This document shows, one piece after another, positions 53,603 through 63,275 of a DNA stretch of 64,000 nucleotides. The stretch lies in contig OZ024876.1 of the NCBI GenBank assembly GCA_964017185.1, positions 35,764,406-35,828,405 of the forward strand, in the 5' to 3' direction. A model generated the notes under the pieces. It ran no database searches and was not told the origin of the DNA. It saw only the letters and a list, made by a program, of their open reading frames with translations. The stretch is from Rugalucina vietnamica. Lineage: Eukaryota; Mollusca; Bivalvia; Lucinida; Lucinidae. A program made the position numbers and the translations under genes. Within the stretch, counting starts at the first letter, position 1, and each line of letters begins with the position of its first letter.

Positions 53603-53816
53603 GAGCCGCCTTGTGGGAAAACCAACAGTGTGGTTTCCAAACAGGTTAGACGTAAACTGAGCTGTACAAGCACAGAAGATAGCTAGAAGCTTGAAATTTT
53701 GGATTCAGAAAGTAGTGGAATTTTGCTATCTGTGTAGTGAAAACAAAGGTGCTGATCAGCTTTGCGTCTTTGTTTTCGCATATATGCAGATTGTTCGTTT
53801 TCTCATAATAGGGCTC
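53603..53816 (-). mobile_element. Family A MITE directly after the PIAS stop codon, TSD AGAT
   Basis: GAGCCGCCTTGTGGGAAAACC to GTTTTCTCATAATAGGGCTC. AGAT is duplicated at 53599-53602 and 53817-53820; its first base is the last base of the TAA stop. The 3' UTR therefore begins with this transposon. Confidence 0.9.
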
Positions 53817-53858
53817 AGATTTGGATTTTAAGAAGGGATTAAGATTTGAGTTTTAAGA

Positions 53859-53864
53859 AATAAA
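53859..53864 (+). terminator. Candidate polyadenylation signal of the PIAS gene
   Basis: AATAAA occurs about 260 bases after the PIAS stop codon, just past the family A MITE that occupies the start of the 3' UTR. It is the first canonical hexamer I noticed there. A cleavage site was not confirmed. Confidence 0.4.
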
Positions 53865-54019
53865 AATATATTTTTATTATATATTAAGAAGTGTCAACCA
53901 AATATGTGAATAAGCGCTACATAAAACAATGTAGCAAAATTAGATCACACTTATTGAATTTTTTTTGGGCCAGCTAAAGACTATGAAATGTTACATATAT
54001 TCTGAAAAAACAAACTTCC

Positions 54020-54085
54020 ACTTGGGGCCACGCCCATTGGGGCCCTGAGAAATAGATGGGCTGCTTGTTCGTCCAGGCAAAGCCT
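54020..54085 (+). repeat. Short dispersed repeat (partner at about 56675-56745)
   Basis: GCCCATTGGGGCC and AATAGATGGGCTGCTTGT recur in both places. Confidence 0.65.
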
Positions 54086-54110
54086 ATAACTAGCTGATTA
54101 CTAGTTAACT

Positions 54111-54345
54111 GAGCCGCATCATGAGAAAACTGGATTTTTGCCTATGCGAAAACAAAGGAGCAGATCAGATGTGCAATAACTGCACAGCTGATCAGCGCCT
54201 TTGTTTTCGCTACACAGATAGTATAATCCCCCCTCTACGTAAATACAAAATTTCAAGCTTCTAGCCTGCTTCCGTGTCTGTACAGGCCGGATTGTGTCGC
54301 ACCTTGTTGAAAACCCCGAAGACCGGTTTTCTCACGTTGCGGCTC
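54111..54345 (+). mobile_element. Family A MITE
   Basis: GAGCCGCATCATGAGAAAAC to TTTTCTCACGTTGCGGCTC. Confidence 0.9.
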
Positions 54346-54407
54346 AATTACAGTCCGATTACTAGTTAACAGCTTAGATAAGAAAGTCTGAGCCAGCCCA
54401 AGCCCTG

Positions 54408-54652
54408 AGGTTATTAAACATTTTTCATGCTCAACTCAGCTGAGACTAAAATTTATCCTGCTCATAAATGCTAAAATGCCAACAATTGTTGGCATTTTAA
54501 CATTTATCAGCAGGATAAATTAAAGGCTTTGTTTATCTAAACCTGAATTTTCCTTTTATTTGGGCTATTTTGGTATTTATGAGCATTTGAAATTTCATGC
54601 TCAGCTGAGCTGAGCTTGAAAAAAAATTTATAACCTCAGGGCCAGGAAAAGG
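54408..54652. mobile_element. Family E hairpin element, best copy
   Basis: CCTGAGGTTATTAAAC and the inverse TTTATAACCTCAGGGCC. The inner palindromes are CCAACAATTGTTGG and CTCAGCTGAG. Confidence 0.75.
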
Positions 54653-55023
54653 GTTTAGATGGACCATCCAAACATAAGTCTTAGTTGTTTACTTGGTGAT
54701 TACCATTCAAAGCGTCATGACAACCCCAGTGTTGGGTAGAAGTCCCATAAAATGGAGACAACCTCCCGCAATGACCAGTTTGAAAGCTGTTGACTAGGAA
54801 ATTAAGCTCTAAATGAAAACAAAGTTACAGGTTCAAATCATCATTTGTGATTCAGTAACAAAGTGACCTTGTTTGTCTGATTTTTAAGTAGACAGTGATG
54901 ACAGTTTTGCATTATTTTACCATTTATAACTATTTTAAACATACCTACCAAAAATGGAGAAAAGCTTTTGATGGCCAAGACCGGGTCTAACACAGGCTTC
55001 ATAAAAGGAGGTAGTAAAAAATT

Positions 55024-55227
55024 GAGTCGCCACATCAGAAATCCAGCAATCTGCATATACAATAAAAAGGTGCAGATTAGCTGTCCAGCTACTGCACAGC
55101 TGCACTGCCTTTGTTTTTGCTACACAGATCTTTTCTTGTTAAATCCTAAATTTCAAGCTTCTATCCCTCTTCTCGCTGTGACTGCACAGACTGGTTTGTG
55201 TCGGACAAGTGGTCTGGTTTTCTTGTG
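55024..55227 (+). mobile_element. Family A MITE, degenerate
   Basis: GAGTCGCCACATCAGAAATCC to TTTTCTTGTGTCGCAGCAC. Confidence 0.75.
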
Positions 55228-55639
55228 TCGCAGCACATTTATAAAAGGCGGTAGTAAAACGTTTAATTACAGCTGTAGAATGATTGTAATATAATGAAAA
55301 CAGATGTGGGAAGGTTTGCACTTTTTAAACACAACAGTTTTAGAATTTAAAAAAGAGAATTTCACATTTATATGAAAGTTGATGAGGGCCGTTCCAGAAT
55401 TAACCATATGGGGGGTTGGGCGGCAGCGTTTTTGTTTTTTTATGCATGGTCGGGTTCCACTGAATTTGTTTTCAATGCCTGGTGGGGTTTTCAAAATAAT
55501 TTATTTTATACATGGTCGGTATTTCCAGAGGGCACCCGAAAATATTTGTGTGGGGGTGCCAGTTTTCGTCCAATAGTGTTAGATAGAAATGTAAATTAAA
55601 GTAAAAAAAAAAAAAATGTTTACATTTTTCGCCGATCTT

Positions 55640-55902
55640 GGTCAAGAACGATAACCCCTGACGTTCGATCGTTTGATAGCAGGACGTTTCGGCCCAAACA
55701 TGTGGTGGAGTATGTAAGACCCATCCGAGCCGAGCTTCTGAGCCCGAACTGCCGAGATTGGTTTTCCGCGAAGTTGCCAAGATCGCGTTAAAAGCGCGAT
55801 GTTCCGGAAAATGGCGGGTTCGACATCGTAGTTTCCCGCGATATTTGAATTTTTCAAGCGTTTTTGTGATCCTGTACAAAGGCAATCTGTTACAAAAAGT
55901 GA
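55640..55902 (+). promoter_or_regulatory. CpG-rich promoter-like segment with E2F-type site
   Basis: CpGs are clustered (TTCCGCGAAG, GATCGCGTTAAAAGCGCG, AAAATGGCGGGTTCG). TTTCCCGCG at 55832-55840 fits an E2F site and TTTGAA follows at 55844. A donor-like AAAAA|GTGAGT occurs near 55899, so a short first exon is possible. The function is inferred from motifs only. Confidence 0.3.
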
Positions 55903-56479
55903 GTATAAATTTTGGTAACTTAATCAATTATCTAATTTTACCGTTGCATTTTGAAAATCTACCGATGCGTTTGCTAATGGCAGGCATTTAAAGACCATAT
56001 TGTGCACTATCCAGTTTTGAAATTTTCTGATATAAACAATTATTTTAATTCGCCTTTCTAAATCGCGAAATTACAAATGCATTTTCTGATCGGTTAGAAT
56101 TATACAATATTTAGGTGTCTCAATGTTTAGACAATCTTTGGTGTGCGTCGCCCGTCGTAAACGAGCAACGTTGCGTAACACGTGTCATAAACAGCCTATA
56201 ATTATACAGCAACCTGTGTTTATGGTCTCGGTTACGGTCTATCGATAATCCCCTAGCGCGCTTGGATTGTTTTCACAAACTTTATGGCTAATCTTAAGAA
56301 AACAATGTGTCATTCACGCTTCGCGAGCACTGGATTGTGCCATTTAAAAAAATACCGAAATGGCAATTATCACTCGCGCAGCCGACACGGTTCGTACACA
56401 CATGCGAAGCCCGTGACAGAGCAAGAAAAACGTGCAAGTCGTGGTCAAAAGTCACATGTTAAAGAAATAGGCTTAAATT

Positions 56480-56668
56480 TAGCCGCATCCTGAGAAAAGG
56501 TTTTCTGTACATGCGAAATCAGGGGCGCATATCGACTGTGCAGTAGCTGCGCAGCTGATTGGCGCCTTCTGTTTCGCTATATACGTATGGTCTGTATACA
56601 TGATTGCAAGAATTATTCTTTCTGGGAATATGCAGGCCGCTATGTGCCCAACCTGCTCGGGAACCAAT
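56480..56668 (+). mobile_element. Family A MITE remnant
   Basis: GCCGCATCCTGAGAAAAGG and the palindrome TGTGCAGTAGCTGCGCAGCTG are visible. The right part is diverged. Confidence 0.65.
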
Positions 56669-58159
56669 GGATGTCAGGGGCCCCGCCCATTGGGGCCTAA
56701 AGAAATAGATGGGCTGCTTGTGTCTCCAGGCAAAGCTTATACTATTATATATACTGGGTCCGCCAATGTATGAGCCTGCCCAGGAAAAGTGGTTCAATTC
56801 AAACCACTCATAAGTATAAGCCTTAGAGGTTTACTAGGATGGTTAAATTTGAAGCAGTTTCTGGATGTACTGACGTCCCATAACCATAAAATGGAGGCAA
56901 CGTCCCAATATGACCGTAGCTGTTGACTGGGAAATACAGAATCATTTCAATCAAAACAATAGATGCCAAGACGATTTTCATGCATAATGTAATGTACTAC
57001 AACAAAGATGCATAATGTAGCCTTGGCCATGTACATATATTGAAGATGTGTAATGTAGCATTGCCCCTGTCTCTGATCCGAAGCCCTGTGCATATAAAAC
57101 AAATATGTGCAGCATATCATGTATCTACAGTCTTCAAAAGCAAACCGATTTTGGTCCCGTTTGTTTTCGTATTGCAATTCAATGCATGGGCAAGATACAC
57201 TAAGTAAGTCATGAGTTATTTCCCTTGAAAACGTATAACCAACGTTTTATATGGATACCAGCGCAGTTCTTCACCAACATGACCAAATTAGTCAGGTAAA
57301 TGGGCCTTCAAATAACAACATATTAGTTTGGTAATTAGCCGATAATTACACAAAAAATGCAAAGGGGAAATGCTCCCTTGTGAAGGTATAACAACATTTC
57401 ACCAAAAAAGATGCGGAAGTCTTCTACACCTTCAAGAATTAAAATTTAAGAACAATAATATCAATGTACAGATACTTTTTGTCAGACGGTTCCTTGCGGG
57501 AGGGACCCCTGCACTGCACACAGCAAGGCTCTCTCTCTCGCATCCATTTCCCGCGAAGGAATATGGATGCAAACATTGAAAACATTGTCACTAACCTGGG
57601 AAAGGAATGGTAATTACCTTAACAGTTCGGACAGTTTTTTTTTCTAACTTTTTTTAAATTTAGATAATTGAGACAGCCAGAGATCTAATTATTTTTTTTA
57701 GTCCCAAAACATGCAGGTAATACGGTATTAATTTCTATAACCCGATTACGAAAGATGTGCATTTGACACCCCCCCCCCCCCCTAGGAGATGGTTGAAAAA
57801 TTTGCCTTTTAAAAATGTCGAGCCGTTGTGCCGCACATCCGGATCAGACTGTGCACCTAACACAGGGTAAATAAATAAGCGTAGGCTAGCGTGACGCGTA
57901 CATGCTCATCTCTCGTATCCGGGACAGATTCAGTTGCCATGTTACACTTTAATTTCGATTTTCTGATTCAGATTTTCTCATATACCACCTGCGTGTGGTC
58001 TGAGATTTTGTATCACAATAAAGTTCTGTTCTTGTTCTTCTAGAAAACGCGATCTTTCCCTTTTAAAATGTGCAAAAGATAATATATATTGTTTTCATTG
58101 TATCATAATATCATAAAGAGAAACTGTAAGAAAATTGCACCTTGGCGAACGCCTGACAA

Positions 58160-58225
58160 TCTCTCTCTCTCTCTCTCTCTCTCTTACCATAAAGAGAAAC
58201 TGTAAGAAAACTGCTCTCTCTCTCT
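58160..58225. repeat. (CT)n microsatellite with duplicated flank
   Basis: Two CT runs are separated by a repeat of ATAAAGAGAAACTGTAAG that also occurs just upstream. Confidence 0.8.
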
Positions 58226-58918
58226 ATAAAACCGCGTAACATACATGACCGAATTGACCTATAGACTCGCGAAAACCACGCCATTGACCGATCAAGCGGT
58301 CAGTTGTTGTTTACACTCATTACCATGCAGCTTTAAATCGACAGTACTACCACCAGACCAAATAGTGATGTTTAATGTTTAACAGACGAAAAAAGGTTGT
58401 TTATTTTATTTTGTACCAGGTGGGGGTTCCACAATCTTTTTTTTTAATGCTAGGTGGGTAGGCAAGCATTTTTTTTTATCATGGGTGGTGGGTTTGAATT
58501 TTTATTCAAAATTGCGCATGGTGGGGGCTGATTTCTTTTTTTTTTTTATTGGTGGTGGGGCTTGAAAAAAACTGGCTCCCATCCCCCCCCCCCCCCATAT
58601 GGTTAATTCTGGAACGACCCTGACCAAATACATGTATTGTTAGAAATTTTTCATATTTTAATCTGCATATAGATATTGAAAGAAATAAACCAGTATTACT
58701 GGAAGCTGATCCTTTAACCTTTTCTTAACCTTTTCAATGATACCAAAAACGTGTGTGCTGCTAGCCATCTGAATATTATAAACAAGAAAATACTTGAATG
58801 TGTGTGATACATATAAAATTGGAAAGAGAAAACAGTGCAATAGTTTCATAGATTTTAGTATTTTATAGGGAAACTAATATTGGCCATGTATCTGTTACTC
58901 TTTTAAAAATTTAAAACA

Positions 58919-59060
58919 GGGAGCATGGTGTGTGGTTGAGCATCGGACTCCAAATCAAGAGGTCCTGGGTTCAATCCCCACAAGGGTCACTGTGTTCTGT
59001 CCTTGAGCAAGACACATTTACTCCCTAGAGTACTGGTTAAAATTATTTTGATTAATCGTC
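58919..59060 (+). mobile_element. tRNA-derived SINE
   Basis: TGGTTGAGCATCGG (A-box-like) and GGGTTCAATCCCC (B-box-like) are spaced as in a tRNA gene. They are followed by the SINE-typical CTTGAGCAAGACACATTTA. It is not a functional tRNA: the cloverleaf is not closed. Confidence 0.65.
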
Positions 59061-59437
59061 ACAACACTACCTTGCCAAGTCATCATTACCTCTCAAACAT
59101 ATGGATGAAAAGTTAATTTTCCTAAAACAGAAATTGGATTTTTCCTAGGACTTGTTATGAGTTGAATGAATGTCAGAAGAGAAGTTTCAGAGCCTAATAA
59201 TTTCAATGTCAAGTTATGACTGATCCAAACTGCTAATGCTGCTTTATATCAGATCTTTGCTTATTCCATTGATATAAGATTCTTTTCCCTCTAAAGCTTT
59301 GATTTAGGAGTATTAATGTTTTGAATGATAAGTTTGGGATATTCTGACAAGCAAACTCAAATTTAGAATTTAAGCCTGGGTCCATTTTCCATGTTAACAG
59401 AGCAGTTTATTTTTGACCTGGTCAGAAATAGCCCTGA

Positions 59438-60164
59438 AGTACGGAAGAGTATTAGGGCCAGGTAATTTTTTTTTAATTTTGAAATTTCGACTTAGTAACT
59501 CGAAATTTCGACTTACCATCTCGAAATTTCGACTAAGTAACCCAAAATTTCGACTTAGTAACTCGAAATTTCGACTTATTAACTCAAAAGTTTGACATAT
59601 TAACTAGAAATTTCGACATACTAACTCAAAATTTCGACTAATTAACTCGAAATTTCGACTTAGTAACTCAAAATTTTGACTTAGTAATTCGAAATTTCGA
59701 TTTAGTAACTCGAAATTTCATTTCGACTTATTAATTCGAAATTTCGACTTAGTAACTCGGTACGGTACTGGGTTTTAGTACATGCCCCTGGGGGGAGGTC
59801 ACAGGGGGTTGGGTTGGTAGGTTGGGGTGTGGGCTCTACTATGACACCCTCGGTTTGGGTCTGAGTCCCGATAGGGTCCTCAGAATTGGGGGTAAAGGTA
59901 ATTGTATTAGGGGGTGGGGTATTTCCATCCCTGTTTTTGGCCTGGTTGTCCATCTTTGACTGCATCTGATATGGGCTTCTTGGGCTCCCCTGCTGTCTTA
60001 TTAGTTGTTGGGCTCGAAATAGTAAGTCGAAATTTCGAGTTACTAAGTCGAAAATTCTAGTTACTAAGTCGAAATTTCGAGTTACTAAGTCAAAATTTCG
60101 ACTTAGTAGCAGGAAATTTCAAAATTAAAAAAAAAATTACCTGGCCCTAATACTCTTCCCTACT
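59438..60164. mobile_element. 727-bp inverted-end element with TCGAAATTTCGA arrays
   Basis: AGTACGGAAGAGTATTAGGG and its inverse (CCCTAATACTCTTCCCTACT) are the ends. Inward lie about a dozen 20-bp units of the palindrome TCGAAATTTCGA plus CTTAGTAA on the left and about five inverted on the right. Between 59760 and 60015 is unlike, GC-richer sequence. It is inserted in a family A copy; the target duplication is probably only GA. Confidence 0.85.
59755..60015 (-). other. Coding-like Pro/Thr-rich fragment captured inside the inverted-end element
   Basis: The minus-strand frame reads AQQLIRQQGSPRSPYQMQSK, then NTITFTPNSEDPIGTQTQTE and PTPQPTNPTPCDLPPGA without a stop. The composition is much richer in C and G than the arrays on either side. 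It looks like a piece of a host or virus-like gene picked up by the element. The family is unrecognised. Confidence 0.35.
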
Positions 60165-60257
60165 GAAGCCAAGAATCTACAAAGTGATGCTCATGTATAA
60201 ATGTGTCTACATCTTTTTCTGTCCTAGTTTTACTGTATTGTTTGCTCATTATTTCCC

Positions 60258-60480
60258 TTTTGAATCGCAACATGAGAAAACCGGTCTTCAAGGTTTACAA
60301 CTGGGTCTGACAAAAACAAGCCTGTACAGTCACAGAAGAAAGCTAGATCTTGAAATGTTGGGTATAAGTACAGGAGGAATTGTACTATCCGTGTAGCGAA
60401 AATAAAGGCGTTGCTCAGCTTGTGCCCTCGTTTTTGCATAGCCCCCCAACAAAAAAAAAGGTTTTCTCGTGATGCGGCTC
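60258..60480 (-). mobile_element. Family A MITE, reverse, diverged
   Basis: CATGAGAAAACCGGTCTTC to TTTTCTCGTGATGCGGCTC. The palindrome centre is deleted. Confidence 0.75.
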
Positions 60481-60482
60481 TA

Positions 60483-60722
60483 CCATAGGGGCCCGGCACA
60501 TGTTTTGGTTGATTTGTGACACACATTATGTGAAAAAATGTTTTGTTGTGTTTTATGTATTTTCTTTCCCAGCTGGTGTCTATGTTGGGACTTTAAATTT
60601 AATTGCATTGATTCCTGGTCCCTCTATTCTTACTATACATTGTAAAATTATTGACAATGTATACCTTATTTCACTTAATATGTGTCACAAATCAACCAAA
60701 ACACGCGCCAGGCCCCTATGGA
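60483..60722. mobile_element. 240-bp MITE with CCATAGGGGCC ends
   Basis: CCATAGGGGCCCGGCAC and TTTTGGTTGATTTGTGACAC are inverted at the right end, giving arms of about 45 bases with few mismatches. Confidence 0.8.
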
Positions 60723-60821
60723 CTCTACTGCAAAGTGTTTGTACATTACTGTTGTTGAAAAGTGGGATTCTGTTACGCATCTAAATATAAAATTTACCAT
60801 GTGTTTGCCTCCAGTTTTCCT

Positions 60822-61099
60822 TTAATAAAAAAACATGCCCATGCAACATACAGAAATTTTTTGGCTTGTAAAAAAATCCAAAATTTTATTACCGTAGAAT
60901 TTTTTTTTATACTTTTCTTGTTTTGGCTCAAAATATAGATTGTGGTTACACGTTAGTGCCGCCTCGATTCTAACGAGTACCCGCAATTTATGTTTTGGAG
61001 CAAACATAAGAAAAATAGGTATACCCCTGCATACCCCAGTTTTTCTACATAAAGTGGGGTTTCAGGGGGTATATATTGCACGGACATGTTTTCCTCATG
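60822..61099 (+). mobile_element. Family B MITE
   Basis: AAAAACATGCCCATGCAAC to GGACATGTTTTCCTCATG. Confidence 0.8.
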
Positions 61100-61212
61100 T
61101 CCTTTATAAATTATTGGAAAAGGTCCCTCAGTTTGAATATGGAGAAAAGTGTATCCATGGCCGACTGCTCTATGCTTATTACGTGTTATGTCAAATAAAC
61201 CGTTTAATATTC

Positions 61213-63275
61213 AGAGGAGCAATGGTCCTGTAAACGCTCACCTGAGATCTGCTACATATACCAATAAAAATGTTTGAATATTATGGTATTTAGCCCCAGC
61301 GCAGGGGCAGATAAAACCCTTGGATCATTTGTTTTCAGAATAATCAATATTCTGTCAATTTGCCAATTTCCCTTCAAATGACATGTCAACTGTTTTCCCC
61401 ATTCAAATGCATGTTGACCTTGCTTTAAAATAGGTCAAGGTCATAGGGTCATGATTTATATACACATTGTAGTACTTAATCGATGCTTCATGCCAAGTTT
61501 AACCATCGATGCTTCATGTCAAGTTTCTTTGAAATCGGTCCACCGGTTCTGGAGAAGATTTTCGAAGGGGTTTTACCATATATGGGCATGGCGGCCATCT
61601 TGGTCATATGACCTGGATTAGTTATATACACATTGGTAACACCATCCTATAGATTATTTATACACCCCGTCCTATAGATCCTTCACATAACATTTGGGCC
61701 ACAACATGAGTAAATGTACCTTCGGACAATTTTTTAAGTATAAGAAAAACAAAGTTACTTTGAATGTTTAATGTTTCTAGAGTCTATTAGTCTTTATTTG
61801 ACCAGAGTATTTAAGTTATTTTGTGAGTTATGACCAATTTACTATATGAAACCTACAGACGTCATTGTCCTGAAAAATGACGTCAAAATTGTGTAATGCA
61901 TTTCTGCATGTTAGTAGAGCTTACAAAACTCTATGCATTTGCTTAAAACTGTTTATGCACTGGCCAGAACCTATTGTTATGATAGAAGCATACCATCCTT
62001 ACAGGCAATCTGCCGTAATTATTTTGTCTATTTTTATGATGATGCGGTTCCTATGGTTACCGTTTAACGATTGATAATGGAAAATTATGTGAATTATGGG
62101 TTAAAACAAGGGCAGATAACTCTAAATATTGAAAAATAATTTGTTTTAAAACTTATTCATTTGGTAGCCCAGTGTTCTAAGATTACAAATACAGTGTTAT
62201 TTCTAAAACATATATTACATCATTTTTCTGCATTTTGCTGCTTTAGTAATGTCAGAATGTCCGAAGGTACATTTTGTCGCGTTTAGGTTCATTTGGCTTT
62301 GATTGGCCAAGTGGTTTAAGAGGAGATGTTAGAATTTTATGGAAATATACATGTATACTGCCCCGGGGTGGGGGCAAATGAGCTCCTGGTGTCCAATTTA
62401 TTCAGAATCATTAATATTCAGTCCTGCTGTGCATTTCCTGCAAGACTTGCACTTTAAATGACATTTTAAAAGTTTTCCCCATTCAAATGCATTGGCGACC
62501 TATGTTGACCTTGCAGTAAAACAGGTCAAGGTCATCACAGGGTCATGATTTATATACACATTTTAGTACTTGAGTCATTGATACTTCATGCCAAGTTTCT
62601 TTGAAATCGGTCCACCAGTTCTGGAGAAAACTTTTGAAGGGTTTTTACCATATATTGGCATGGCGACCATCTTGGTCATGTGACCTGGATTATTTATATA
62701 CACATTGGTAACGCCATCCTATAGATGCTTCACATAAAATTTGTCTTTGATTGGCCAAGTGGTTTCAGAGGAGATGTTAGAATTTTATGGAGATATAAAT
62801 GTATGTTTCCCCGGGGTGGGGGCATATGAGCCCCTGGGGTCCATTTGTTTTTTTTTCAGAATCATTAATATTCAGTCTTACTACCCTTTTCACTTTAAAT
62901 GATATTTTAAAAGTTTTCCCCATTCAAATGCATTGGGGACCTGTTGACCTTGCAGTAAAACAGGTCAAGGTTGTCACAAGGTCATGATTTATACACACAT
63001 TGTAGTACTTTAGTCATCGATGCTTCATGCCAAGTTTCGTTGAAATCGGTTCACCAGTCTGGAGAAGAAGATTTTTAAAGGTTTTCACCATATATGGGTG
63101 TGGCGGCCATCTTGGTCATGTGACCTGGATTATTTATATATCCCCCACAGACTTCCTATAAAATTTGGCTTTGACTGGCCAAGTGGTTTCAAAGGAGATC
63201 TTTGACATTGTGGACGGATGCTAGAGCATGGCCATCCTATAAGCTCTTGTGAGCCTTCAGCTCAGGTGAGCTAAA
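61213..63275 (-). mobile_element. Family C element, reverse orientation
   Basis: It begins with the inverted tail (GAGCAATGGTCCTG...CGCTCACCTGAG) and ends CTTCAGCTCAGGTGAGCTAA. Array units such as GCCATCTTGGTCATGTGACC are inverted relative to the other copies. Confidence 0.85.
61713..62275. mobile_element. ~560-bp inverted-end element inside family C
   Basis: AAATGTACCTTCGGACA is inverted at the right (TGTCCGAAGGTACATTT), and family C sequence lies on both sides. No coding frame is convincing; the 65-residue frame at 61877 has no recognisable motif. Confidence 0.65.

Larger units (their letters stand above)
55385..58621. mobile_element. 3.24-kb element with ~30-bp inverted ends
   Basis: AGGGCCGTTCCAGAATTAAC at the left is inverted at the right (GTTAATTCTGGAACGACCCT), and both continue into CATATGG and a G/C run. 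Subterminal sequences on both sides are TGGTGGGG/ATGGTCGG-like. No target duplication is clear. No transposase was recognised. It includes a CpG-rich segment at 55640-55900 and a family A remnant. Confidence 0.7.

Noticed and set aside
55472..55927. 151-residue minus-strand frame
   Set aside because: It overlaps the CpG-rich segment and the subterminal repeat of the 3.2-kb element; no motif, no splice support.
58919..58995. tRNA gene candidate
   Set aside because: A and B boxes are present, but the acceptor stem does not pair and a SINE body follows.
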